DNA from: Arthrobacter sp. FB24
GTDB lineage: Bacteria; Actinomycetota; Actinomycetes; Actinomycetales; Micrococcaceae
DNA: 64,000 bases
Direction of reading: 5' to 3'
Assembly (NCBI RefSeq): GCF_000196235.1
Contig: NC_008541.1
Location: 2,046,001 to 2,110,000, forward strand
The notes under the pieces: generated by a model
The model's database searches: none
Told to the model about the DNA's origin: nothing
The model's input: the letters and a program-made list of their open reading frames with translations, nothing else
In this document: piece by piece, positions 42,060-50,701 of the stretch
How positions within the stretch are numbered: the stretch's first letter is position 1
Layout of the letters: the number at the start of each line of letters is the position of its first letter
Translations under genes and position numbers: made by a program

Positions 42060-43577
42060 TTAGCGGCGGGGTGCGTCGGGGGCGTCGACCCAGCGGTTTT
42101 CACGGATGCCGACCTGGAGTTGGATGGTTTTCAGTTCGCTGAACTCGGCGAGGGCCTGGCGGCCGAGTTCGCGGCCGATGCCGCTGTGTCCGTAGCCGCC
42201 AAACGGCACTTCGGGGTATCCGTCCATCCAGCGGTTGACCCAGACGGTCCCGGCGCGCAGGTCGCGGGCGGCGGTCAGGGCTTCGTTGATGTCGTTGCTC
42301 CAGATGCCGGCGGACAGGCCGAACGAGGTGGAGTTGGCGATCCCAATGGCCTCCTCCAGGGTGTCGTAGGGCAGCACGGACAGGACGGGCCCGAAGATCT
42401 CGTCGGTGGCAATGGTCATATGGGCGGTGACGTCGGTGAAGACGGTGGGCTGGTAGAAGCGGCCGTTGAGGCCGGTATCGAGCCGGTCACCGCCGGTGAG
42501 CAGGTGCGCGCCGGCGTCGCGGCCTTCGGCCACGTAGCGTTCGACGACGGCGAGCTGGGCGTCGTTGACAAGGGAACCGACGAGGGTCTCGGCCTTGAGC
42601 GGGTCACCGACGCGCATGTGCTGGGCACGCTCGACGACGGCGGATGCGAATTCGTCGGCGATGGAGCGGTGCACGATGAGGCGGCTGCCGGAGTTGCAGC
42701 ACTGGCCGACGTTGAAGTAGCCGCCGAAGACACCGGCGTCGACCGCGGCGGTGAAATCGGCGTTGGCGGTGATGATTTGCGGGTTTTTCCCGCCGAGTTC
42801 GAGTTCGACCTTTTTGAGGTCCCGGCCGGCGGCGGAGGCTATGCCTTTGCCCACGCCGGTGGAGCCGGTGAAGCTGATCATGTCGATTCCGGGGTGTTCG
42901 GCAATGGCCGCGCCCACGACGCGGCCGCCGGTGACGATGTTGACGACGCCGGCCGGGAAACCCGCTTCGCGGATGAGCTGGCCCAGCATGACGGTGGTCG
43001 CTGAGGTGCTTTCGCTGGGTTTGATCACGGCGGTGTTGCCGGCGGCGAGGGCGAACGGCAGTTTTTGGCTGATGATCAGCAGCGGGAAGTTCCAGGGCGT
43101 GATCATGCCGACGACGCCGATGGGCTCGTGGACGACCATTGCCAGGGTGTCCTGGCCGAGGGCGTTGTGGGCATCGCCGTGGGTGTTGCGGGCCAGACTG
43201 GCCGCATACTCCCATAGCTCGGCGGTGCCGGAGACTTCGTTGCGTGACTGGGTGATCGGTTTACCGGTCTCCAGCGTTTCGGCCAGGGACAATGCTTCGG
43301 CGTCGCGGCGGACGAGATCGGCGACCTTCAGGAGCAGCTTGGACCGTTCGGATCCGGTGGACTGGCGCCAGCCGCGGTCGAGGGCTTTTCTGGCGGCAGT
43401 GACGGCACGGTTTACGTCTTCATGCCCGCCCTCCGGGAAGGAGGTGACTTCGACTTCATGCGCCGGGCTCAGTCGGGTGAAGGTCTGGCCGCTTTGTGCC
43501 TGGGCGTCTTCGCCGTCGATGATCATCGGGCGGTAGGTGGGCTCGACATCGTCGAGCGTGTAGCTCTTGGTTTCCAT
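42060..43577 (-). CDS. NAD(P)-dependent aldehyde dehydrogenase
   Basis: A 505-residue ALDH-superfamily enzyme of normal length. Motifs are ITPWNFPLLI near residue 155 (oxyanion Asn), KPSEST, FTGSTGVGKGIA, LELGGKNPQI with the general-base Glu, and GQCCNSGSR with the catalytic Cys294. Its C-terminal DEIFGPVLSVLPYDT and GYGHSGIGRELG are standard. The ribosome site AAGGA is clear. In the operon it probably oxidises an aldehyde released by the GMC enzymes or by a crotonase-type retro-aldol cleavage. Substrate not readable from sequence. Confidence 0.93.
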   Translation of the reverse strand: METKSYTLDDVEPTYRPMIIDGEDAQAQSGQTFTRLSPAHEVEVTSFPEGGHEDVNRAVTAARKALDRGWRQSTGSERSKLLLKVADLVRRDAEALSLAETLETGKPITQSRNEVSGTAELWEYAASLARNTHGDAHNALGQDTLAMVVHEPIGVVGMITPWNFPLLIISQKLPFALAAGNTAVIKPSESTSATTVMLGQLIREAGFPAGVVNIVTGGRVVGAAIAEHPGIDMISFTGSTGVGKGIASAAGRDLKKVELELGGKNPQIITANADFTAAVDAGVFGGYFNVGQCCNSGSRLIVHRSIADEFASAVVERAQHMRVGDPLKAETLVGSLVNDAQLAVVERYVAEGRDAGAHLLTGGDRLDTGLNGRFYQPTVFTDVTAHMTIATDEIFGPVLSVLPYDTLEEAIGIANSTSFGLSAGIWSNDINEALTAARDLRAGTVWVNRWMDGYPEVPFGGYGHSGIGRELGRQALAEFSELKTIQLQVGIRENRWVDAPDAPRR

Positions 43578-43624
43578 CTCAGGTGTCCTTAGAAAAGATG
43601 TTGCGCGAGTTTGGCTGGGCGGTC

Positions 43625-44437
43625 TCAGTTGTCCGTGAAGAGCGCCGGGCGCTTTTCCCGGAATGCTGCGACGCCCTCGGCGAGGTCGTCGGTGGCGGCG
43701 GCGAGGCCGCCTGCCAGGGCTTCCAATACGCGGGACGGGGCTCCATCGGCGGCTGCGTCGATGAGTTGCTTGCCCAGCTGTACCGCCAGTGGTGCTCCGG
43801 CGAGCAGGTCGGCGCTAAGCCTGGCCACCGCGCCCTCCAGTTCGTCTTTGGGGGCGACGGCGGTGGCCAGTCCCCAGGCAAGGGCTTCCTCGCCCGAAAG
43901 CTGCCGGCGGGTCAGGACGAGTTCCTTTGCCCGCGCCCTGCCGACGAGTTCGGTCGCCCGTTCGGTACCGCCCCATCCGGGGACGGTCCCGAGGCCAGTT
44001 TCGGGCAGGGCCACCTTCGCCTCGGCGGCGATGACACGGAAGTCGCAAGCGAGGGCGAGTTCCAGCCCGCCACCGAACGCAAGTCCGTCGACGACGGCGA
44101 TGCTGGGCTGTCGCAGTCCGGCGAGGGCATCCAACGCACCGTGGCCCGTGGCGATCCAGTCCCGCCACATCCCGGCAGCGGACAGGTCTGCGAAATGGTT
44201 GATGTCGGCTCCGACGCAGAAGACCTTCTCACCGCCGGTTCGGACGATTACCAGCCTGGCCGATGAGGCGGCAACTTCCCGGGCGGCACCTGCAAGGTCC
44301 TCGAGGACTCCAAGGGTCAGGGCGTTCAGCTTCGACGACCTGTCGACCAGGATGGTCGCAGTGTGGCCGTCGGCGGAGTAGCCGACAGTGACCTGTCCCG
44401 TGGCTTCCGTGGTGACGGGTGTCGTTTCGGTGCTCAC
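43625..44437 (-). CDS. Enoyl-CoA hydratase/isomerase (crotonase) family protein
   Basis: A 270-residue crotonase. The GTG start overlaps the stop of the upstream GMC gene (GTGA) and follows AAAGGA. Family marks are RSSKLNALTLGVL, KVFCVGADINHFADL (oxyanion loop, Gly-Ala-Asp) near residue 75, VVDGLAFGGGLELALACDFR near 115, and LPETGLGTVPGWGGTERATE near 145, where the Glu of LPE and the following Gly are catalytic in many hydratases. Its pairing with a CoA transferase and an ALDH suggests CoA-thioester processing of an acid part of the substrate, perhaps beta-oxidation-like or aldehyde-releasing cleavage. Confidence 0.92.
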   Translation of the reverse strand: MSTETTPVTTEATGQVTVGYSADGHTATILVDRSSKLNALTLGVLEDLAGAAREVAASSARLVIVRTGGEKVFCVGADINHFADLSAAGMWRDWIATGHGALDALAGLRQPSIAVVDGLAFGGGLELALACDFRVIAAEAKVALPETGLGTVPGWGGTERATELVGRARAKELVLTRRQLSGEEALAWGLATAVAPKDELEGAVARLSADLLAGAPLAVQLGKQLIDAAADGAPSRVLEALAGGLAAATDDLAEGVAAFREKRPALFTDN

Positions 44438-46701
44438 GGCTGGTCCTTTCGGTGGCCGCCGAGCTCGCCGGCGAGGTGTTCGGCGGCGCGCATGACGATC
44501 GCCCAGATGGTCAGGGTGGGGTTGATGCCGGGGCAGCTGGGGAATGCGGCGCCGGAGTACATGTACAGGTTGCGGGTGTCATGGACGGCGAGATGCTCAT
44601 CCAGGACCGAACCGGCAGGGTCGTGGCCAAACCGGGCGCCGCCGAGGTCGTGGCTGGATCCGACGCCGGTGAAGTACGGGCCCTGCCAGGTCTTGGTGGC
44701 GCCCATGTCTTTCAGCAGGCCCGTTGCCGTGTCCGCCATCCACGAAGCCAGGCGCCGCTCGTTGTCCCGGAGCCGGTAGGTTACCCGGACCAGCGGCATG
44801 CCCAGGCCGGAGGAGTCGCGGTGCCGGGGATCGATTTCCAGCCGGTGCGATGCGTAGGGCAGTGCGTCGGGCTGGATCCGGATGACGCCCTGCTGGGACC
44901 AGAGCTTCAGGTGGTCGCGGTAGCCGGCACCCCAGCGGCGGACGTCCCCGGGCAGGGTTTCGCGGGCGATCTGCAGTGGCAGGGCCTGCTGTTCGGCGCC
45001 GAGGGTGGCGCCACCGATGAAGCCGTGGTCCAGGGAGCGGAACTTCGGTGAGAGGTAGTCGTCCAGGACAACGCCCTGCGCGGCCGGGCCGGTGTGGCGG
45101 TTGAATTCGGTGCCAGGGAACAGTGCGTCGACGTGGCCGAACATCTTGGTCATGTAGTGCAGGCCCAGCTGGCCAGTGTTGTTGCCGAGGCCGTTCTCGT
45201 GCCGGGCGTCGGCCGAGAGGTACATCAGGCGCAGGTTCTCGTAAGTGTAGGCCGAGAGGATGACGGCCCGCGCGTACTGGCGGCGCACCCGGCCGAGCGG
45301 ATCGACCCACTCCACGCCGCGGGCGGCGCCCGAGCCATCCATGATGATCCGGGTGACCCTGGCGTGGGTGCGCAGCTCAAAGTTCCCGGTTCCGATCGCG
45401 GCCGGTACTGGTCCGAGCCCCGGGTGCCAGCGGTCTCCCCGGAAGGAGCCGAGGCCGTTGTTCCAGGCGCTGTAGCCGGTGGCCGGGCGTCCGCCGTAGG
45501 ATTCGGTGGTGAATCCGACGGGCACGGGGTGCGGGTGAAGGCCGGCAGCCTTGGCCGTCTCGGTGAACTTGTTGCCGAGGATGAACGGGCGGGTGGGCGG
45601 CAGCGGGAGGGGCTTGCTGCGGGTGACGAAGGGGTTGGATTCGTCGCCGGCGATGCCGATCAGGTGTTCAAGCTTGGTGTAGAACGGCTCGAGCTCCTCG
45701 TAGCCCACGGGCCAGTCCGCCAGCGTGCAGTCCTCCGGCAGTGCACCGGCTCCGTACAGTTCGTCGTAGTGGCTCTTGGGAGCGAACTGCCAGGGGTGGA
45801 AGCGGCGCAGCCAGGAGCCGTAGTGACCTGCGGAACCCCCAACGCCGTTGACCATGCGGCCCAGCGAGAAGGTGGCCTCGCGGCTGTCCTCCTCGTCCGC
45901 GGTTTCGCGCCAGCGCGGGGTCTCCTGCTGGAATTTCGGGCCCAGCCCGCCGCGGGTGTAGTAGGCGTGCTCGAGTTCGTCGGGGAGGAACTCATCGAGC
46001 GGACGGAACGGGCCCGCCTCGATGCCGACGACGCTCAGGCCGGCTTCGGCGAAGATCTGGGCGCTGAGCCCGCCCATGGCGCCCACGCCGACGAGCAGGA
46101 CGTCCACTTCATCGGTCATCCGGGGGTTGACGGCATTTTCGTAGCCGAGCTGCTTGAGTTGGTGGCCCTCGGTGTCTCGGGGGATTTCCTGCATCGCGTC
46201 GGCAAGGGTCTTGATGACCCCGCCTTTGGTGGTGTGGTCGGTGCTGAGGTTTTCCTCCGCTGAATTTTCCAGCCACACGCCGGGGTGCTTGAGGAACTTC
46301 CAGCCGGCGGCATCCTTGTTGCCGCCGTGGGCCGGGTCCGCGAAGAGACCTTCCTGCAGGTGCGCGATGATCAGACCGAAGAGATCCCGTTGCTCCTTCA
46401 CCGGTAGTTGGTCGGTCAGGTCACCCTGTTCGAGCAGGACCAGCACGTCGGTGCGTTCGTCCAAGGTGAGTGCGGCGAAGTTCCTGCCGTGCTTGTCCTC
46501 CGCGTAGCGGTCCAGGGCGCCGAAGAGCCACTGGTAGCGGGGGAGGTCCTTGCGGCCGTAGCCTTCCAGCGTCAGGTCCAGGTATTCGGTGACCCCGGCG
46601 TCGCGGACGTCGGGGCTGTCGCCGTCGGAGGGGAACATTGCCTCGAACAGTGCATCGGCGAGTTCGCTCTCGTAGGGCGTGAGGATGCGGTGGCTTCTCA
46701 T
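44434..46701 (-). CDS. GMC oxidoreductase with N-terminal gluconate-2-dehydrogenase-subunit-3-like domain
   Basis: A 755-residue fusion. Residues 1-180 resemble the small subunit 3 of membrane gluconate/sorbitol-type dehydrogenases (LTPYESELADALFEAMFPSD, LDLTLEGYGRKDLP, LVLLEQGDL), normally a separate protein. A GMC flavoprotein follows from residue 197 with VDVLLVGVGAMGGLSAQIFA, GIEAG, GRMVNGVGGSAGHYGSWLRR, and a C terminus with GVGSSHDLGGARFG and CPGINPTLTIWAIVMRAAEH, holding the active-site His and Asn positions. There is no Tat signal, so unlike the periplasmic three-subunit enzymes it is presumably cytoplasmic. It likely oxidises a sugar or polyol; the electron acceptor is unknown. Confidence 0.87.
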   Translation of the reverse strand: MRSHRILTPYESELADALFEAMFPSDGDSPDVRDAGVTEYLDLTLEGYGRKDLPRYQWLFGALDRYAEDKHGRNFAALTLDERTDVLVLLEQGDLTDQLPVKEQRDLFGLIIAHLQEGLFADPAHGGNKDAAGWKFLKHPGVWLENSAEENLSTDHTTKGGVIKTLADAMQEIPRDTEGHQLKQLGYENAVNPRMTDEVDVLLVGVGAMGGLSAQIFAEAGLSVVGIEAGPFRPLDEFLPDELEHAYYTRGGLGPKFQQETPRWRETADEEDSREATFSLGRMVNGVGGSAGHYGSWLRRFHPWQFAPKSHYDELYGAGALPEDCTLADWPVGYEELEPFYTKLEHLIGIAGDESNPFVTRSKPLPLPPTRPFILGNKFTETAKAAGLHPHPVPVGFTTESYGGRPATGYSAWNNGLGSFRGDRWHPGLGPVPAAIGTGNFELRTHARVTRIIMDGSGAARGVEWVDPLGRVRRQYARAVILSAYTYENLRLMYLSADARHENGLGNNTGQLGLHYMTKMFGHVDALFPGTEFNRHTGPAAQGVVLDDYLSPKFRSLDHGFIGGATLGAEQQALPLQIARETLPGDVRRWGAGYRDHLKLWSQQGVIRIQPDALPYASHRLEIDPRHRDSSGLGMPLVRVTYRLRDNERRLASWMADTATGLLKDMGATKTWQGPYFTGVGSSHDLGGARFGHDPAGSVLDEHLAVHDTRNLYMYSGAAFPSCPGINPTLTIWAIVMRAAEHLAGELGGHRKDQP

Positions 46702-46734
46702 TGCAGGGGTCCTTTCAGGCGTTTCGGCCGTGCG

Positions 46735-48369
46735 TCAGCGGGCGGCCAGCGAATGGGAGCGCTGTTCGATCCGTTCATGGAGCGGCAGCGCCGGAAGGTG
46801 CATGCCGACAGGGGCGTCGGCGAAGAGGGCGAGGTCCATGGTGCGCAGGTCCTCGGAGACGATCAGCGGGAATTCACAGCGGTCCAGGACGTCTTTCTGC
46901 AGGTCGACGCCGGGCGCAATTTCGGTGACCACAAGCCCTGCGGCGGTCAGCTCAAGGACCGCGCGCTCGGTGATGTACTTGACCTTTTGTCCGCGGGCCA
47001 GGGCCCGGGGTCCGGAGAATGTGACGGCCGAGACATCGTTGACGAGCTTCGTGAAGGGACCGTCGGCGCGGATGTCGAGGCCGGTCTTGCCGGCGGAAAT
47101 GTCCCGGCGTCCGGCGGTGAAAGCGCCCATGAAGATGATCTCCGGGGCCGAGGAGGTGATGTCTGCGAATCCGCCGACGCCCGCTGTGACGTGGCGCTTC
47201 CTGGGCAGGTGGTGGACGTTGACGTTTCCGTGCCGGTCTATTTCCAGGAAGGACAGCAGCGAGCGGTGGAACCCGCCGCCTTGCAGGAGGGTGAACTGGT
47301 CAATGCTGGGCATGATGGCGTCGGGGTTCTGGGCGCATCCGAATGCGAAGTCCAGCAGGGGGATGCCGCCGACGGCACCCTGCTCGATGACCCAGCTGAC
47401 TTCCCGTCCCTGGCTTTCTTCGACCAGGACGTGGGGGACGAGGGCGGAGACCCCGAAGCCGAGGTTGACGATTTCGCCGGCTTTCAGTTCCTGGGCGGCC
47501 CGGCGGGCGGTGATCTTCTCCAGGGAGAAAGCGATGTGGGGGAGCGAGCCCAGGGGCCTGCGCAGCTGCCCGGAGATCGCGGGGTCGTTGGGGGTCAGGG
47601 TGGTCTGTAGCTGGTCTTCGGCGATCACGATGGCGTCGACGAGGATGCCGGGAACCTTTACGTGCTGCGGGTGCAGGCTTCCCGCTTCGGCCAGGCGCTT
47701 GACCTGGGCGATGACGACGCCGCCGTTATTGTGCGCTGCGTAAGCCAGGTCCAGGGCCCCGAGCGGGGATCCTTCGTCCTCGAAGGTCAGGTTGCCGTAT
47801 TCGTCGGCGGTGGTGGCACGGATGATGGCGACGTTCGGGATCACTGAGGGGAAGAACAGCCACTCCTTCCCGGCCAGGGTGGCGGTTTCCACATGGTTTG
47901 CCGGCGTGGTGCTGTTCATCCGCCCGCCCTGGAGGCGGGGGTCGATGAAGGTGTCCAGGCCCACCTGCGTGAAGACGCCCGGCTGCTTCGCCGCCGCGGT
48001 GCGGTGCATCTGGTAGATCACCCCGGACGGGAAGTTGTAGGCCTCCACTTCGTCGCGCTCGATCATCTGCCAGATCAGGGGCGGCTCGGCGCTGGACGGG
48101 CCGGAGGGGTAGGAACCGGCGATCACCTTGCGCAGCAGCCCCCGCCGGGCAATGTGGTCGATGCCCTTGACCCCGTACATGTCGCCGGCGGCGATCGGGT
48201 GCACGGACGTCAGGTTGACCGGGTGGGAGGTTTCCTCGAACCGCTGGCCGATGCCGGCGAGGACACTGTCCGGGCACCCGAGGGCGCTGGAGGAACTGAC
48301 GGTGATGACGTCGTCGTCGTTGATGAGGTCCGCCGCATCGCGGGCGGAGAGGATCTGTACCTTCTGCAT
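46735..48369 (-). CDS. CoA transferase (family I, fused alpha-beta subunits)
   Basis: A 544-residue acyl-CoA:acetate/3-ketoacid CoA transferase with both subunits in one chain. The N-terminal half has SARDAADLINDDDVITVSSS and the GSYPSGPSSAEPPL segment. The C-terminal half has the catalytic Glu329 in VIEQGAVGGIP, with a GGFADITSSA motif later. Such enzymes activate a carboxylic acid by moving CoA from acetyl- or succinyl-CoA. Placed between a sugar oxidoreductase and a crotonase, it is expected to start CoA-dependent metabolism of an acid released from the substrate. Stop and the next start are 33 bases apart. Confidence 0.92.
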   Translation of the reverse strand: MQKVQILSARDAADLINDDDVITVSSSSALGCPDSVLAGIGQRFEETSHPVNLTSVHPIAAGDMYGVKGIDHIARRGLLRKVIAGSYPSGPSSAEPPLIWQMIERDEVEAYNFPSGVIYQMHRTAAAKQPGVFTQVGLDTFIDPRLQGGRMNSTTPANHVETATLAGKEWLFFPSVIPNVAIIRATTADEYGNLTFEDEGSPLGALDLAYAAHNNGGVVIAQVKRLAEAGSLHPQHVKVPGILVDAIVIAEDQLQTTLTPNDPAISGQLRRPLGSLPHIAFSLEKITARRAAQELKAGEIVNLGFGVSALVPHVLVEESQGREVSWVIEQGAVGGIPLLDFAFGCAQNPDAIMPSIDQFTLLQGGGFHRSLLSFLEIDRHGNVNVHHLPRKRHVTAGVGGFADITSSAPEIIFMGAFTAGRRDISAGKTGLDIRADGPFTKLVNDVSAVTFSGPRALARGQKVKYITERAVLELTAAGLVVTEIAPGVDLQKDVLDRCEFPLIVSEDLRTMDLALFADAPVGMHLPALPLHERIEQRSHSLAAR

Positions 48370-48386
48370 GGCGTTCTTTCTGGCTG

Positions 48387-49397
48387 TTAGTAGATGTGGA
48401 CGGTGCGGCCGGAGGTGGCGGATTCCTGCGCCGCCAGGGCTACTTTGACCGCCATCAGGCCGTCCCGGCCGGTGGCCGTTGGGCTGCCGCTGCCTTCAAC
48501 GGCTGCGGTGAAGGCACGCAGGCCGATCACGTAGAGATCATCGGAACAGTCGACGTCGACCGTCCGGGTACCGTCAGCCTTGGTCAGGACCACTTGCCCC
48601 TTGGTGTCCTGTGTCATGGCGTCGATGACCTGGATGGTGCCCTTGGTGCCGTGGACCTCGAGGGACGTCGCAGCGTATCCGACCGTGAAGGAATCGTGGG
48701 TCTGCGCAAGGACCGGCGGTGCGCCGTCCCGTTCGTAGCGGATGACCGTCATGGCGGCGTCTTCCTGGCCGCCGATGTTCCATTCGGCCTGTTGGACCGC
48801 CATGGCGGTGACGGCCACGGGGGTGCCCAGCAGCGGGTTCAGGACCGAAGCGTCGTGGCAGGTGATGTCCAGGATCACCCCGCTTCCGGGAGTTCCCTGC
48901 CCCAGCCGCCAGCCGCGCAGCCGCTCCGGAAGGAGCACGGCATGGGCGACTTTCGCGGAAAGGACCGTTCCGATGGTTCCGGAGTCGACGAGTTCGCGGA
49001 CCGTGACGTGCAGGGGGCTGCCCGGCAGATGGTGGTTGGCGGCGAGGACGAGGTTCAGGTCCTCGGCAAGCTCCACCATGGCCTCGGCCTGGCCGGCGTC
49101 AAGGGCGAGCGGCTTCTCGCACAGCACATGCTTGCCTGCCTGGAGCGCCCGGGTTGCCTGGTCGAAATGCTTGTCGTTGGTGGAGGAAATATAGACGGCG
49201 TCGATCCCCAGGCCTAGCAACTCGTCCAGATCAGTGGTGAACCGGGGCAGTCCGAGGCTTCCGGCGAAGTCGCGCGCCCGGTCTGCGGAGGCGCTGAAGA
49301 CCCCGACTATATCTCCGCCGCTGGCCCGGATTGCACCGACAACCCGGGTGGCGGCGATGTCGCTGGCGCCGATCAGGCCCCATTTCAATGCTGGCAT
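48387..49397 (-). CDS. Gfo/Idh/MocA family oxidoreductase
   Basis: A 336-residue NAD(P)-dependent sugar dehydrogenase-like protein. The N-terminal Rossmann fold starts KWGLIGASDIAATRVVGAIR, the AVYISSTNDKHFDQATRAL and GKHVLCEKPLALD elements (with the conserved Glu-Lys-Pro) are near residue 95, and the C-terminal alpha/beta domain carries GSGVILDITCHDASVLNPLL. AGGAG precedes the ATG. Family members oxidise sugars or inositols, or act on 3-keto-glycosides together with GMC oxidases. First enzyme gene after the LacI gene, nine bases downstream, so clearly co-transcribed. Confidence 0.93.
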   Translation of the reverse strand: MPALKWGLIGASDIAATRVVGAIRASGGDIVGVFSASADRARDFAGSLGLPRFTTDLDELLGLGIDAVYISSTNDKHFDQATRALQAGKHVLCEKPLALDAGQAEAMVELAEDLNLVLAANHHLPGSPLHVTVRELVDSGTIGTVLSAKVAHAVLLPERLRGWRLGQGTPGSGVILDITCHDASVLNPLLGTPVAVTAMAVQQAEWNIGGQEDAAMTVIRYERDGAPPVLAQTHDSFTVGYAATSLEVHGTKGTIQVIDAMTQDTKGQVVLTKADGTRTVDVDCSDDLYVIGLRAFTAAVEGSGSPTATGRDGLMAVKVALAAQESATSGRTVHIY

Positions 49398-49406
49398 GGT
49401 GTTCTC

Positions 49407-50429
49407 CTAGGATCTGGGTCGCCATTGGGCGGTGGAAGCTCTGACTTTCAGGGCCGGTTCAATGAGGGCGCGCTGGGGTTCCAGCGCCGGGTTGCGGATA
49501 CGCTTCAGCAGCAGCTCTGCCGCCGTACTCCCGATCCGCTCCGGGTAGGTGGACACGGAGGTCAGCGGCGGCAGCAGCAGTTCCGCCATGGCGATGTCGT
49601 CGAAGCTCGCCACCGAGATGTCACGGCCCGGTTCCAGGTTTCGCCGGCGGAGTTCGGCATAGATGCCCAGTGCGACCGCGTCACTGTAGGCGATGATGCA
49701 GTCCGGCCAGATTCCCTGGTCCAGGACCCGGGCCACGCCTTCGGAGCCGCCGACGGCATTATTCGAAGTCGTTGCGGCGGAAAGGGAGGCATCGAAAGCT
49801 ACGCCGGTTCCCGTGAACCCGGCTTCCAGGCCCTTGATCCGCTCGGTCCGCGCCGAGGACTGCTCCGGACCGCCGATCAGCACCGCTGACGCTGCTCCGA
49901 GGGAGGACACATGGCGGGCCAGCTGCCCGCCGGCGGCAATGTTGTCCGGGCCCACATAGTCCAGTTCTTTGGAGAAGTAGCGGGCAATCTGCAGCACCGG
50001 GACGGAAGAGCGGTCAATGATGCCGCAGACCGGGGCGAGTTCCGACCCCGTGGCCGGCAACAGGAAAATCCCGTCGACCTGCTGCTGGACCATGGCCTCG
50101 AGCTGCCGATTTTGGCGCTCCATGTCATCCCGGCTGTACCCCACGAGAAGGGTGTACCCGGCGTCATGCGCTTCTTCCTCGATGGTCATGGTCAACCCTG
50201 CGAAGTAGGGGTTGCGGATGTCCGTCACGATCAGTCCGAGGGTCATGGATTCACTACGGCGCATGTTCGCGGCATGCCTGTTGTAGACATAGCCGAGTTC
50301 GGCCATGGCCAGCCGTACGCGGTCCGACGTTGCCTCCGGTATGCGGCTACTTTCCCTCAGCACCAGGGATGCAGTAGATCGCGATACCCCGGCTGCCCTG
50401 CTGACATCGTTCAGCGTCACTCTTTTCAT
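49407..50429 (-). CDS. LacI family regulator at the head of the leftward operon
   Basis: A 340-residue LacI/GalR protein. The start MKRVTLNDVSRAAGVSRSTA is set by a strong GGAGGT site; the longer frame is not supported. HTH 4-50, hinge NRHAANMRRSESMTLGLIVT, sensor domain with VDGIFLLPATGSE, IAYSDAVALGIYAELRRRN and VASFDDIAMAELLLPPLTSV. Closely related to the regulator at 38124-39146. It starts the leftward operon and faces the ABC transporter genes across a 272-base divergent promoter region with imperfect TAGA..TCTA inverted repeats, so it likely controls both directions. Confidence 0.92.
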   Translation of the reverse strand: MKRVTLNDVSRAAGVSRSTASLVLRESSRIPEATSDRVRLAMAELGYVYNRHAANMRRSESMTLGLIVTDIRNPYFAGLTMTIEEEAHDAGYTLLVGYSRDDMERQNRQLEAMVQQQVDGIFLLPATGSELAPVCGIIDRSSVPVLQIARYFSKELDYVGPDNIAAGGQLARHVSSLGAASAVLIGGPEQSSARTERIKGLEAGFTGTGVAFDASLSAATTSNNAVGGSEGVARVLDQGIWPDCIIAYSDAVALGIYAELRRRNLEPGRDISVASFDDIAMAELLLPPLTSVSTYPERIGSTAAELLLKRIRNPALEPQRALIEPALKVRASTAQWRPRS

Positions 50430-50490
50430 TACTCTTCCACCTCCTTCAGGGCTTGTTCCAGTATTTCTATCATGTTTCTGAGGATATTGG

Positions 50491-50502
50491 TAGACCGATC
50501 TA
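50491..50502. promoter_or_regulatory. Candidate LacI operator in the divergent promoter
   Basis: TAGACCGATCTA has 4-bp inverted arms; read on the other strand it begins TAGATCGGTC. It lies 62 bases before the LacI start codon. Weak as a single site, supported by the related half at 50612. Confidence 0.35.
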
Positions 50503-50611
50503 ACAATCTTCTCACGGGTAGATTCTGCGTGATTGTAGGTATATGCCGCACTCGCGGCCATCGTTCAAGGCGATGGCGGTGGAAGGTGGCGATTCGGGCC
50601 GGGAAGCTATT

Positions 50612-50623
50612 GCATCGATCTAC
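50612..50623. promoter_or_regulatory. Second candidate operator half-site
   Basis: GCATCGATCTAC reads GTAGATCGATGC on the minus strand, sharing TAGATCG with the site at 50491. It lies about 80 bases before the binding-protein start, near a TATGTA element that could be a -10 box. Confidence 0.3.
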
Positions 50624-50701
50624 TTAACTATGTAATCTGAACCACAACGCAGGCTCTAGCCGGGCCTTATCCGGCGTCTGACAACCCAAAGGAGAGTAGT
50701 C

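Noticed and set aside
41361..43004. Plus-strand 547-codon frame across the GH88 and aldehyde dehydrogenase genes
   Set aside because: Gly/Val-rich shadow of two genes whose own frames carry catalytic motifs; it crosses the gap between them without a start signal.
45094..47610. Plus-strand frames of 389 and 400 codons opposite the GMC fusion and CoA transferase genes
   Set aside because: Antisense shadows; no ribosome sites or family resemblance.
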